Assembly (NCBI RefSeq): GCF_910592395.1
Contig: NC_088311.1
Location: 22,724,646-22,788,645 of the forward strand
Direction of reading: 5' to 3'
Length of the DNA: 64,000 nucleotides
Source: Lineus longissimus
Taxonomy: Eukaryota; Nemertea; Pilidiophora; Heteronemertea; Lineidae
The notes beneath the pieces are model-generated. The model saw only the letters and a list, made by a program, of their open reading frames with translations. It was not told the origin of the DNA and made no database searches. The position numbers and the translations under genes are program-made. Positions 36,553 through 50,400 of the stretch are shown here, piece by piece; position 1 is the first letter of the stretch; each line of letters starts with the position of its first letter.

Positions 36553-37811
36553 GGGTCATTACGGCATGGCGAAAAGGCGGATAATCCGCGTCCGCGCTAT
36601 ATTCCGCGCTATTTTTAGAAATTGCCAATGTGTAGTCGTGATACATAACAACTTTTAAAGTAGTTCGCCGGTGATTGAGGAAGGGGCGGTCTCGCAGGTC
36701 ATGCAGGTAGAATACTCGTCTAGGGTTTGCTAGGACATGGGTGTATGACATTTTTCCCTAATACCCCAGTAGGCCTAGTTATAAACTTACCAGAAGCCAG
36801 TTGACTCACGCATTTTCACGGACATCATTGCCATGTTTTCGACCGGGGTTTTCGATCGGAGCCTTCTCACTCAGCCAGTTACGTTGAACTTGCTCGCTCG
36901 CCGGATGAAATAGTCCCCAATGAACTCTTTCATTTTAATTAATAAGGTAGAGCTGAATGTTTTCAAAAATAGTGTGCAAATGATGAGAACCTGTAATGAA
37001 GTAATATGTAGTGATATGAGAAATAGTAGGAAGTTGTTGTATTTTGACATCTCTTAAAACCTTTCTAGATTCCAAACAGTTCAGCTGATATTTTAAGAGT
37101 TCACAGGAGTTTCCAGTTAGTAAAACCAATTTCGTATTGTATTTTACTTTAACCAGCATGACAATTTTGTTATTAGTTCATTAGTTCGTGTACATCTCGA
37201 CAATAACATTAGCAACTTGTATCCCCAAATTCATAATAACAAATTGAAATGTATAATTGTTAATTGGAAAAACTAATGAACCATACGGGTTATTAAGATG
37301 GACCATACGGGTTATGAAGATAAAAAGTTTAAATTAAAATTGTTATGAGGTACACGTTACTTAAGGGATGGCTTTTTGGAAGTGAGGTCGCCACCTCCCA
37401 GTGGTCCAGCGGGCCAACACCCTGATGTCCAACCAATAGGAATCGAGGTGGCTGATCACATGTTATCCAATTAGTCTGCCTTTATTAGCGTGGCCCTCCG
37501 GCCGAATCCTCAGAGACGACCTCCAACGTGAACCTGTAACAACCTGAACCTGTAACAACCTGTAACAGACGTACAACAAAGTTCTGAAAGAGATACACCT
37601 GACTTCTTGTCCTTTCACTTGATCCTGCCCTCACAAGAGCTAGTTCCCTAGGAGCCCATAGCAGAAGGAAGGGACTCCGCAACAAACCTATAAATGTAAC
37701 TATATCTGCAATGATAATGATGATAACATACATTATATGGAATTTCTAAAAATAGCGCGGATTATAGCGCGGACGCGGATTATCCGCCTTTTCGCCATGC
37801 CGGGGTCATTA
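36553..37811. mobile_element. 1.24-kb long-TIR element with 9-bp target duplication
   Basis: The body is 36562-37802, flanked by GGGTCATTA on both sides (36553-36561 and 37803-37811). Terminal inverted repeats of about 65 bp start CGGCATGGCGAAAAGGCGGA and are nearly identical. Long TIRs plus a 9-bp duplication fit a Mutator-like non-autonomous element. The interior has no recognisable transposase. The duplicated copy of this flank (near 38880) lacks the insertion. Confidence 0.85.
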
Positions 37812-37929
37812 TCCTCCCGAGTAAAGACCGAAGCCGAGCATTTGGGTTATTTGTGATGTTCGTTTTGATCTTCTGCTGACAATCATACCTCCAGTGCACG
37901 ACTCGAAAGCACTTAAAAACTATGGCGTT

Positions 37930-38177
37930 CAGGCATCTAAAACCGACCACTTGAACCGGAGTTTTCCTACAGGGGGCTTGGCGTAAGGTATCCCGCGGTA
38001 GGCATTCAGTCGATAATTCTCTCCATAGAGTCTCAGATGTTCCTGTATTCCAGTGATAAGACCAACACTTGTATCAACCGTCACTGGTGCTAAGTGTTGT
38101 GAAGACACGGTTGAGCCCACCATCATCACGAAGGTTAGGAGGAGCGCCATCATTGTCGCGTTAACTTGTCTTAGCAC
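37930..38177 (-). pseudogene. Truncated tandem copy of carboxylesterase exon 1
   Basis: On the minus strand from the ATG at 38177 the sequence encodes a signal peptide and the first roughly 79 residues of the esterase with only a few changes (for example DTSVG for ETSVG and YRLNAYRG for YQLNAFRG). Homology stops after GKLRFKWSV. The following DNA is the duplicated 5' flank of the intact gene. No catalytic residue is included, so this is a tandem-duplication fragment. Confidence 0.85.
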
Positions 38178-38321
38178 CGCTTCCGATTACTGCACGTTTT
38201 AAAAGTCCTTTTCCCGCTTAGAGAGGAGAAATGGCGTGTAGTGACCAGCTGATACTAGCTTTTTCAGCTGATTCGTTCCTATCGTTCATTAAATGTATTA
38301 GCAATCACTCAAACAACCATG

Positions 38322-38697
38322 GTCTATTGTATCGGTCTGCATATATTACCGGTGATGTAATTTTTTAAAAACTCGTCTATTGTATCGGTCTGCATATATT
38401 ACCGGTGATGTAATTTTTTAAAAACTCGTCTATTGTATTGGTCTGCATATATTACCGGTGATGTAATTTTTAAAAAAACTCGTCTATTGTATCGGTCTGC
38501 ATATATTACCGGTGATGTAATTTTTAAAAAAACTCGTCTATTGTATTGGTCTGCATATATTACCGGTGATGTAATTTTTAAAAAAACTCGTCTATTGTAT
38601 CGGTCTGCATATATTACCGGTGATGTAATTTTTAAAAAAACTCGTCTATTGTATCGGTCTGCATATATTACCGGTGATGTAATTTTTTAAAAACTCG
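38322..38697. repeat. Minisatellite, about seven copies of a 53-54 bp unit
   Basis: The unit begins TCTATTGTATCGGTCTGCAT, continues ATATTACCGGTGATGTAATT, then ends in an A run and CTCG. Units start near 38322, 38375, 38428, 38482, 38536, 38590 and 38644. Differences are mostly one C/T change and the length of the T and A runs. The paralogous flank at 36312 has a single unit. Because 54 is a multiple of three, a repetitive open frame (RSAYITGDVIFKKTRLL) crosses the array; I do not call it a gene. Confidence 0.9.
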
Positions 38698-41490
38698 AAT
38701 ATTTAATCCAAAGCCGCCATACATGCTGATGCTAGCTTTTTCAGCTGGTTTACTTTTGAGCGTGTACTTGTGAACTCAGATAAAGTTTTGTAAATGTACA
38801 CAGGTCCATAAGGTCAGTGAGTCATGCTATACACTATTGTAGCACCAAAGGGCCTACATGCACTTCACAGACCGATACTGACCGATATATATATACTGTC
38901 CCGATAAAGGCCAAAGCCGAGCATTTGGGTTATTTGCGATGTTCGTTTTGACCATCTGCGGACTTCATCCATACCTCCAGTGCACGAGGCGAAAGCACTG
39001 AATCACTATGGCTTTCAGGCATCTAAAACACGGCATCCAGTGGAAATTTAAGATAAATTTACCAAATTACATGTAGCTTTTGAAAGAAAAAAAGGCCAAC
39101 ATATCATTCTAATCTTTCGATTTATCAGGTTGGTTTCGCAATACATTCTTATATAATTGGTTTGCCTTTTGATCTGTCACTAAGTCATCCGAATTCGAGA
39201 TTTCAATGGATTTTGAAATCACAGACAGTTGCTTTGGAGCTGTAATATGTCATTATCTTCGCCAGGCAAATCATCAAAGAGCACCAACATTCGTCACAAA
39301 TAAAACGGGTGGTACAAAACTGTCCACAAATCGTTAATATTTAAGATTGAAAAAGCCTATAGTTTTGCCACACTGCACGCGAACCGTGCACTGACTGTCT
39401 AAATTCCAAAAGTATCGCAGAGGAATGTACCGTTTTTCTTTCTACATACACAAACACAGTCATCAGGTCAAGCTTGATATCATCGACCCTATCTTTATTT
39501 CGTACTGCTACCTTAATACTTCTGGGTATTTGCGTGTAACAAAGAGATATCAATGAAGCGATTCTCTGTATGTACATTACATTTTAATACATGTAGCAGT
39601 CCCATGGTACAACAAATCTTAGAGAAAAGAAAATGAATGCTCTGGGCATGGGTTGAACAAATCAATAGTGTCTTTCGATCAAAATGATCAGTCGTGGTGT
39701 CAAAGACATGAAATTGTACAAAATATAAAACACTATTGGGTTAATTCATCATTCGTAAAATGTAGGCCTATGTACATATACACCCAAAACAGATTTATAT
39801 ACATGTACATGTAGACAACAATTTGCTGCATAGGCCTATGTAATATGTCTTCTAAACGAAAATGTAACGATACATGTATTTTGGTATACCTTCAAAGCAG
39901 CTAAATCGTTTACACACGAATAACACTTTGACGTTCCGTCTGATTACTCAATTCGAGTTTGCTGGAGCTTGTCAGCATTTTCAGTATCATCATAAAGGGT
40001 TTCTTCATGACCACCCTTGTTCACGTCCAATCTCGCGACTATTTTACTCACGAAATTCTCTAACTAATTCATTCAGCATAAAAACAGATGAATGAATCAT
40101 GAGAAATCTATGTACATGTACATGTACATATCTCCTTAGCATGAGGACTATCAAAAATTTGTCATTTAAACGAAAATATATTTTTTAGAAATATCATGCC
40201 GATATATCGGCGTTTTGCGTCAGAAAAGAAAGAGGAGACTTCCTGACGCACGCGCAGCACCGACAGACCGGTGTGGAAGTAGAAAATGTCCCCCTGGAAA
40301 ATTGTCCGGCTCTATTGTTTTCTGCCGGATTATGGTACATGTACATGTATACGGTTCTAAAGACGCCATCGCCGTCAAGAGCCCAGAGATTAAAGCGCAT
40401 TATAGAATCCTTCGTTCCCCAGACATTCTATCCTAGGACATTTAAAACTTCTACACCGCTAGTGCATGAAAGCCTGTGATAAGAGGGGTCCAACTTATTT
40501 AATATACATGTACTTAAATCAAGCCATAATATAATATATCATAAAGCTATCTAGTATTTATAAAAGCCATATGGTTATGGTCAGATTGTCACCACGACAA
40601 ACACGTGCAGTCATGATCACAGAGAAATTTTAGTGAGGCATCAAAACGGCAGACACCGCATGTTTAATCAAAAGGACGGAACTACAGGGACAGTTTCCCT
40701 GTTTTGACAGCAGTGACAACGCCAAGCTTGTACGGGTGCCTAATTGATATCTAATACTAGTGTACTGTTGCTTATTTACATGTAAAGGACTGAATTCACT
40801 ACAGCGGTTTAGTAAAAAAACTTTTGCAGCGGTTTATCGCCAGAGTTTGCTATTTTTGCCTTCGGGGTTTTGCACAACAGCATCCCACGCCCGTTTTCCT
40901 GTAATGTCGTCGAACAAGCCTTCTCGTGTATACATAATGAAAGAGCTAATTCTCCCCAGTCATACCCTTTTTAATGAGACATTGTCGAGAAGTTGATATG
41001 TAGGACATATCATTCCCATATGAATATAAGGGATTCGTGAAATACATGTTGCTCACAGGCGCTTGAAGATACGAGAATCACAATGATCAATCAGACCCGA
41101 ATACTGAGACACATGATCTGAAAATAACGCAAGTGTCAGGGTTATACCGTGTATTTTCTGTGGTTTTTGTGGGGACTGGTCGATAGCTACATATAATTGA
41201 TTCTTCATTTTCGGATATCGTGAAATCTTATCAAATCAAAATTTATCATAATTATTACAGAATGCACAGAGGCATCGGTACGACAAAATAGTGCATTTAA
41301 CAAATACATACATACATGAAATTACAATATACAATATAATATACTGTCTAAACAGGTGCAAAAAAAATTCCTTGTTTATTTCATCACGTGCCTGTGCCAC
41401 ATCCGGGACCTCCCAGTATAATGGAACTCTGTGTGAGAAAAAGTCCTTTGATCTTCTTGGAGAATGACTCCCTCGTTCTTCTCCTCCTGG
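38698..41490. other. Intergenic spacer between esterase copy and SLC6 gene
   Basis: 38698-39030 continues the duplicated esterase 5' flank. The rest is AT-rich with repeated ACATGTACATGT motifs and no exon-like segment. On the minus strand an AATAAA at 41380-41375, about 110 bp past the SLC6 stop, is a good candidate polyadenylation signal for that gene. Confidence 0.5.
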
Positions 41491-44400
41491 TTAGTCCTTA
41501 TCATCAAAGGCGGGGTTCACAAACTGAGCATCAAACTGGCATCCTTTTTCAGTCAAAGAATCCGCATATTCCACTGGGCCATCCTGGAAAAAAACGCAAT
41601 AAAGTGCCAAAAATTCCCAAGTTGAATTTGCACAGCAAGAGTCAGGTTTAGGGGCCTAATCTACGGGGTAATTCTTGTTTCAGTTTAATAATCCCAAGTT
41701 GAAATTGCAGTGTACTTCTTGTTTTAATCGTATTGCTGCGGGTAAAATGGCAGCTCCTTTGACGAATTTGAAAACGCAAGTGTTGAGTTGTGGTAAAACA
41801 TGAACATTGATCTGAGAAAATACATTTTACCATTTAACTTTCACTTTACTTCGTGCCAAAAATCACTGTCATGATGAGTTTTTGTGTTGAGTGCACTCGA
41901 ACCATGAGTCCATGCCTTGCACATGACAGTGCATTGCAGCGTTTCTGCCTCGCCGCAGACTTGCATTTTGTATAGAATCAAAATCTGCATGACCATGATT
42001 TAAGAATGATTTCTACCTTTTTTGCATTCTGAGCTTGATGATATTCATAGTTCTCCGGTGAAGATGGGTTGCTTGGGTCAATCATAAAGCCGGGGACATA
42101 GGTGACAAGTCGGCGATGTTTGACCAAGGCCGGGCCCCAGTCGTCTGCAGGCCTCGTAACCTTCTTCAGCCTCTGGTGAAAAAATAAATAAGTTTGTCCA
42201 TGCACGTACATGTTGCTAAAGGTACATTAGTACGGATCATCCAGCAAAAAGCTACTGTGCATGACATCTTATAAACAGGAAAAAACTAATTGACACAATG
42301 GTTGCTGCGAATGCAACACTACGGCATGGCATCGCCGAAGGTATCACGAGCCTTCGTGACCATATAAAAGGACTGTAAAAATTACCGACATACATGTGGT
42401 ATCAACGATTGAATGGACATTTTCTCACCTCAAGAAAAGTTCCCGAAACAGTGCACAGGGAATAGATGGCATAGATTGGTATAAAGATGACCACGGACAG
42501 GGACATCATCCACCCTAATATATTGGCCCACTCCGGGAAGACGTAATCGCCATATTTGGCCGGCGAATAGTCAATCCACGAGAACAGCAGAACAAACTGA
42601 AAAAGAAACAAACATATGATTAAACTTAAACTTAAGAAACTTAAGGGTTGAGCATAGGCACTACCATTTTTGCTCGAATCTGAAATTCTACAGCAACGAG
42701 AACACCTTAAAAATAAGGCGAACGCCAATTTCAAAGGTTGGGGTCTGTTCTCTCGAGAACAATTTGAAAGAACTGCTCGTTTTGAACGAGTTCTTTATGA
42801 AATATAATTGCTTTAGGACCTCAAGATCTTGCCAACTCTTGTGGTCAACTCCTAAATCAGGGAGAACTACATTCATGATACCAGTCTTCTCCAGGAGTGT
42901 TACCAACACTGTTTTCGACCGTCACTGCCCCATGATATTTCATCATTTCATATTTCTCAATTGATGTCGGATAGGACTGTGGTACGTTGTAACTGAGCAC
43001 GTTGTCATAGAAAATATGTACAATGTACTTTGAAAAGGAATATTACAAAATTTAACCGGCGTTGACCTTTCAAGGTCACTTACCAGAATGATGCCCGGGG
43101 TCAATACACCCCAACAGATCCTCCACCACCAAGGCAAGATACCACTCAATAGTACGGTGGGACCAATCATAATCTTGATGTCCTTGAAAAGACGGTTCCA
43201 TCCTGTAAAGAAGTCAACGTACAACGTAACTACATGGTTACAGAAGTTGACATGTAACTTTTGCTAATAATCATTTTCACATCGTCCACCGGCTGAAATG
43301 GTTCATTTTGCATAGCATCCCGGTTGCCATGGTTCATTTTGCTGTACATGGTTGCTGTGGTTACTTTGGCACAGTTACCATGTACATTATAATGGACTTA
43401 TGATAGCCACACATCTTTCAATTGAATAAAATAGTCATCGAATAAACGAGAAGGAATGGAAAAGAATGGATTCAAGTTCTTGAATCCGAAAGTCATCTAA
43501 TCTCCAAGCCTCGCCATTGGTACTTTTGCCTAGTGTTTGACTACAATGGGGAATGAGTCTGCATGTAATGACTCGTCCCAAAACACATGCACAACGCATT
43601 AGTTCCCAGGATCGTCGCTTGTCAAAAGTGCTGGCTGTGACCAAGTCTGAACCCTAACCTTAAACTTACCATATACCCACGACAGGGTCAAAGTTTCGCA
43701 GAGGCCGATGAGCAGGACGGACCAGCCACCGGCATATGTATCCATCAGCTGCAACCAGTAGACCCCACCCTGCAATGAAAAAGACGTCATCATATACTAA
43801 AATTTGCATTGTAGGGTTAGCATTAAGAGATTTGACCAAATTCGAAAAAAAACAGAGAAAACAGCTAAAGTTATAATTACTGCCCCGATAACAAGTTCTG
43901 CACCCACCTATAGGAGGCAATTATCGGATGTAATACTATTGCTATAGAACTGATCATGATCAGATAAACTATCATTTAATGTAATCCAATATGAATTCAT
44001 TTCACTTACGTTTGTACAGAGCAACAGACCAAGGACGAATAAGACGAGAGAGAGCACAAGAATGACCCATGTTTTTCTTTTGCGGAGCTTGTCAGGGAAA
44101 CGATCGATCAGTGCGGTCACTACAGTCTCCATCAGGGTGAACTGGAAAGATAATGAAAGGGTTAAGTTCAGGGGAAGCTACCCTTTCCATATGCAAGATT
44201 TCCATATGCAAGATTTGAAAGGTAAAAAAACAATGAGATTTTGCAATTTTGGTGTACATGTATTCAACATTGTACATGTGGTATCCCTACTTCAAGCAAA
44301 TACACCCACAATTCATGGAAACAGTTCCTTACAATGTAGTGCTTTGAAATTATAATTTCAGTAAGTAGTATCCTTCCAAATTATGCCAAAGTCTCTAAAA

Positions 44401-47400
44401 CAATCAGCTGAAAAAATCAGCTAAAAATATTGTGTAAGGATTTTTAATTTGGTGGAGAAATTTTGACACGAAAAAGGACAGGTTCCCCGCCATGTACATG
44501 GACACTCCCTTGTCGATTGACATTAACAATACCTTGGCAAAGATTTGGCGTGATCGCAGGCCCATCTCATATGTGAAAATAATTTCACACGAAGTTACGC
44601 AGATTTCCGTTATTTCTGGGCATGTATTTCATTGGGTTAGGCTAACTCTTGCTATTGCACCATTTTTACTATCAACTCTTGATCCTCACCCTTCCCCCTC
44701 CCCACCTTTTTCATATGATAAACGTTTGGATTCCCTACCTGACTGTCCAGGCCGAGAGTTATCAACATGACAAAGAATAAGATAGCCCAAAGTGGAGAGA
44801 TGGGCATTCGGGTCACAGCATCAGGATAGACCACAAACGCCAAGCCAGCACCTGAAGATCGAAAGTACGTGTTACAATGGCCGATAGTGGAGAGTTGCTA
44901 CACCAGTCACAGCATGGGGATCAGCGAATGTCCGTTATGAAGTCATCTTAAACCAATTAGGAGGCGAAAAACTGTACCGAAAAAACTTTTGTAGCCACTT
45001 ATCTCGTTGGCTCAACTTTTATCTCTAGCGCGACTTTTTCTCTCGGCATCTCGACTTTTGATATGAGCGCTCGACTTTTTTTATAGTGATCGATATAAAA
45101 AGTCGAGCCCGCGCGAGATAAAACGTCGATGGCAAATCGTAGACCAAAGGCGAGTGGATTTATGGTACCAAAAAGAAAGTTCAAATTTTCTACTTGGTAT
45201 AGTATCATAAATTAACAAAGAAAATACTACACTTTCGATGATTTGATCGCGTTTTGAGGAATTTGGAACTGGCAAAATAAAGGCTCACTTGAGACCTGCA
45301 AATTGATGCGCTTTCTACTTCCTCCTGCATATTAGATCAAGCCAGCACGACTTACCACTCTGAGCCACATTATCTACCGTCGTATTCAGTTCTTTGGCCA
45401 AATATCCCAAGAAGGAGAAGATGACGAATCCCGCGAAGATACTCGTAAGGCAGTTACCAAGTGATACGATCAGCGCATCTCTGAAATGAGGTGAAGATGC
45501 TAGACATTCGTATGAAAGTTACATTTGTACAGCGCATCTCTGAAAGCAGGTGACCATCAATATTTCAAAGGAAGTGACTATTTGGCAAGCCCGGCTCACC
45601 AAACAGCGCCTTTTTCTGCCCTAGATGGAGAGCCAAACTCATGCATATTCAACCATCCAGGAGCTCATTATCATTCGTGGCAACACGGTCAGCAACACTG
45701 GGGTTACAGTGAAACGCCTTTAGAAATGCACACTAATGCATTTTAAAACATGCTTATCAGTTAAATCACGTTTATGACTTTTTTTGTAAATCCATACAGT
45801 TATGTACATGTACATGCTTCTTCATGGATTATTGACCAAAACCCGAGTTTAGTAACAGAAATTGAATCGAGAGCGGGAAGTCGGCCATTGTTAAATATGC
45901 GCATATAACTTCGAATATGATGTCACTGCTCTCTGATTGGCCAACATGTTGTAACCTCTCCGGCTCGCCAAAGAGGGTATAGTATTTTTGCCCTGTTTGG
46001 CAAGCCCGGCTTTTTAGTGCTGTTTGGCAAGCGGCTCTCACGGCGCATTAAGTTATCGGTTCACCTTTGCAACACAATTTGAACAAAGCCATCTTGTTAT
46101 AATATCGGAGGGGTGCTAGGAATGAAAATACGCTATGCCTGACCTTACGCCCTTTAAAATGAACTATTTTTCTGCTTTTTTTGTAGAGCCATTTCATCTG
46201 GAGCCAAGCACGTATTTCTGGAGGTAATCCGATACGGCTGACCGATGTGTTAGTTAAGCAGTTCTGTTCTTACCTCAAACAGTTGTTCTGGAATCTGTTG
46301 TAACTTGCTAGCGTAATAAGTCCTCCCCAACATGCAGAAAGTGAGAAAAAGATCTGGACGGCAGCGTCGATCCATACCTACATGTAAAAGGCGACAAAAG
46401 AAGACCAAATACATGTATAGATATATAAATCGGGAAATCTCTGCAACTCGAAATGCATTAAACAAGGGAGACTCTAGGCAGGAACCAGGTGAGCCGGATT
46501 GAGTTGCATCAAGTATCCGGCAGGGCGTCTCTTCTACCACGGGATATCAACACTTCTCCGGCTGGTTCTTCTTCTCTGCGTCCGCTTGACAGTCACTCCC
46601 GACTTGTTGATAAATTCAGTTGTTCTTCGGAGCTGCTTTTCATCTACTTGGGGAAAAAGTCGAACCCTCAGATGGAAGATGACCAAACAGCTTTGATAAT
46701 CGAATACTTTTACCAGGTCAAATGTTTTCCATAGAGTGTTAAACAATGATTTGTTTCTCAAAATGGATGATTTAAACCATTTAAGGACTATTTTTTCTCA
46801 CCTGTGCATCTCCAAGCCTGTCTATCTGTGGTGTTATATAGAACTTGATGCCCTCAATGTGTCCTTCAAGCAACACTCCTCTGATAAGGAGGATGACGAG
46901 CACCAGGTACGGGAACAAGGCAGTGAAATATACAACCTGAAAGATAAGGGATATAATTCTGGGTCCCTGTCTTTCAAATGAATTAAAGTCGTTACATGTA
47001 ACTTGGTGTTACCTTTAATTTGGTGTTATCTCCTTCAGTTAAGACTTTGTCCATTAGGCCTAACGCCAAGTTAAAGATATCGCTAACAAAATGACCCAAA
47101 TTCTTCGAAAAACATGGCTGACATCGATCTGGTGACACCTAAAAAGAGTTTAAGCCGTTTGTTTCATTTTCGATTTTCGCTGGTGTTGCGAGTGGTTTTT
47201 GCAGGACGTACACGTATGCTTGCAAATTTTACGTTTCAGCCCACGACTTATACATGTCCGTTCAACTTAAGTTCACTGTTTATTCAATTTAATGGGGTTT
47301 TTCATGATCAATGATCGTGTTTGGAGAACTTCCGCCCCAACAGGAAGCCATTTTCGTTCGAAAAAACCCGGCCAAGATATCTTTATGCCCAACCTGTCGC

Positions 47401-50400
47401 TTTCCTTAAACTTTAGACCATACCATCAACACCATCATAATATGTAACAGAATATACCTTTCCAGATGATTTGACTCCTTTACACAGGCATAGGAAGACC
47501 ACTATCCACGCGACGATTAGTGCGAGAACCAACTGCCACCTGATCTGCCCAATTTCATCCACTCCCGATGAGAGACCGAGGATGTAGTTTCTGAAAAAAG
47601 AGGGCGCACCATATTTTCTTAAAGTTTCTTTGATTAACGGTCGTAGCTGAAGCTTTAGTCAACTTTTTAGCCAAAACAAACCAATCTGCATGTAGTCCGA
47701 TAAGGATAGATCAAAATCGGTCTAATACCTTGCGGGAAAACGGCCCCATCAACTAACAAATGCTTTACATGTACACCGCTGTGTTGCTTGGCGGCTTCGG
47801 ACATGGCTTGCGAATATCAGGTACAAGTAAGAGATAGGCCGACGATTACTTCCGTTCTTCTCGGCCTGCACAGTTTATCGCGTCACGGTCATATCTGGAA
47901 GCTATTTCTGTACGGAAAACCAACACATCTTTCAAACCCTATTTGTCCCTTTAAATTTCGGACCTACTCGTAATATTCCTCTGATGCGGTCTTCCTGTTT
48001 ATGCTGTTGTTCTTTGCCAACGCAGCAGACCATAGCCCAGTTATCTGATTGGTGGATTGGTTGTAGCACGTGCCATTGTTGTATTTGATGGCGTCAACTT
48101 CTGTGCAGTTCACGTCAGGGATACGCGTATAGCACACTGAAATGTATAAAGGAAGTGACTATATGGCAAGCCCGGCCCGGCCAAACAGCGACTTTTTCTT
48201 GTCCTGAATGGAGAGCCGAACTCATTAATATTAAAGTAAAGTCTCCAGCTCGCCAAACAGGGTAGATTTTTTACCTGTTTGGCAAGCCCGGCTGGCCGAA
48301 CAGGGTGGCTTTTTAGCGCTGTTTGGCAAGCGGCTGTTAGTGCTGTTCGGCAAACAGGACAAAAAAAGATGCCTGTTCGGCGAGCGGCTTGCCAAATAGA
48401 CCCGGCCATTTATAAAACGATGAAGAAATACTGCTAAAATGATACATTACTTGTTTCTCGCTGATTAAAACGGTCACCCTTTGCCTTAATCTACATAAAA
48501 TGTCCTAATGACGGCTATTTTGAAAATCCTTTTGGAGAGGCGTATATCTGTTTCAGGGATGTCTGCTATCGGGCACCACACCTCTCGTTCCAATCTCCAA
48601 AGCAGACATGGAACTTCAAGCATATTCTCTCTGCCATTATTGGCTTCCATATCGGTGTCATCCCAGTACAATGACATGATGTACCAGAGTCCATTAAGGG
48701 CTCTGATTACATTGTACATATTGAGAGCCGTATAGCGTCCTATATAGGGTAGAATATCCGGGAAAGAGGATTCTAACATGCGCTTTAATCTTGGAGCTAG
48801 TGACGATCGCCTCTATATAGAACCATATTCCGTCAGAGTACAATAGGGCCGGACACTGTTTCCCGGGGATATTTTCTCCTTCTCCACCGCTCCATGAACA
48901 TTATTCAAGAGATAAACATGATAGACTTACTATCTGTGTTCCACCAGTTATAGCAGCCCTCCCAGGGTAGATGAGCGGTGAATGAGGCGAAGAGGTAGTA
49001 GAAAGACCAGGCGATTATCATGTTGTAGTAGATGGCTACCAAGCCTGAGACTATTACCATACCAATGCCAATGCCTAGAATATAACAAAGGAAGAGTACT
49101 TATAACATTATTACGTTTTAAGGTGAAACTTGCCAACCTTAGGAACACCAGAACGCTTTCAAAACACCAAAAATCCGACACCAGAATGATCGGAGGCCTT
49201 GCAGACCAATTGGGTTAGGAACATGATTTGATTGGTCTGATCGATGGGTGATTGATAAGACCCGATGTCGAATTTTAAATTTCGAATTCGGAATGAGTCG
49301 CCTGGGTTTTCGGGTGCCGATACTCACCTGTGAACATGGGGGCGAATCTCCAGCATGTTAATGGTCCGCTGCTCGAAAATTGGCCTAGGGAGAGCTCCAG
49401 AAAGAAGATGGGTACACCCACAAAGGTCAACATGATGATGTAAGGGATGAAGAATGCTCCTGGAATAATGATCGATATAAATGCAAAGAATACTACATGT
49501 AGTTAAAAATGCACTCTCCACGCAGCTCGAAGGATCTTCTCTCTCTGCCCACATAGATCTCCATTACAGTACAGGCGCGCGAAAATACCAAAATCAACAA
49601 AATATCAACTGGCGATCGCACACACATAAAACCTGGACGTAAAAGAGTATGTTTATAATGTAACCCCGGTCGGCGACCAATCCGGTAACGCGTCCACCCC
49701 GCTATAATTATGGCGACCAAAAATCGCCGGTCCCGAATGGTTTCCTCTCTAATTACGCGACCAAATGCCCTAATTTCAACTCTGAAGGATAAGTCCAAAT
49801 ATTTTTTCAGTTGTTTTTTTTCCGCTCAAAATGAAGAAACATCATCAGCCCAAAAAAATTTTGCCTTGAAAATTTTTCAGAATTTTGAACTTATGAATAA
49901 AGCTCAACAATTTTGGCGGGAAAACTTAATCATGCATTTCCTACCCGGATTTTCAACTTCACTAACGCGACCAGTGGTAGTGTTACCGGGGTTCCACTGT
50001 ATAGTTTCGTAGGCTGTCTGTATCCCTTGCAATCACAAACCTGGGTAATTTGGTCCATCTACGGCTGCTCTTTAACTATTATTCTCCCTTTAAAATTGAC
50101 TTACCTCCACCATTCCTGTAGCAAAGGTACGGAAACCTCCAAACGTTACCAAGGCCCACAGCGTACCCGAGACACGATAGCAAGAAATCGAAGTGGTTGG
50201 ACCAGTTGCCTCTATCCTTGTTCTCGTCTCCATCCTCATCCTCGTCCTTTTCTAACTCCTTCTCGGCCTCGGGGGGCGGTGAGTGTACCTGAGGTTGCTG
50301 TGGGGGCGAGTTCATATTGGGTGGAGTATTCTGAAATTGACGACTCTTGTTATACTACGATACATGTAGCAAGTAAGACTGGTCTTCCACAGTCGTATAT

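Noticed and set aside
38433-38690. Open frame with a repeating 18-residue peptide.
   Set aside because: It exists only because the 54-bp minisatellite unit is a multiple of three; no splice sites or homology.
38322-38697. Regularly spaced repeats resembling a CRISPR array.
   Set aside because: Units abut with no unique spacers, and the context is an animal genome.
50105-50315. Start of the SLC6 protein at the internal ATG (MNSPPQQPQ).
   Set aside because: A good acceptor precedes it and the upstream exon 53276-53160 joins in phase; the internal ATG could still serve a short isoform.
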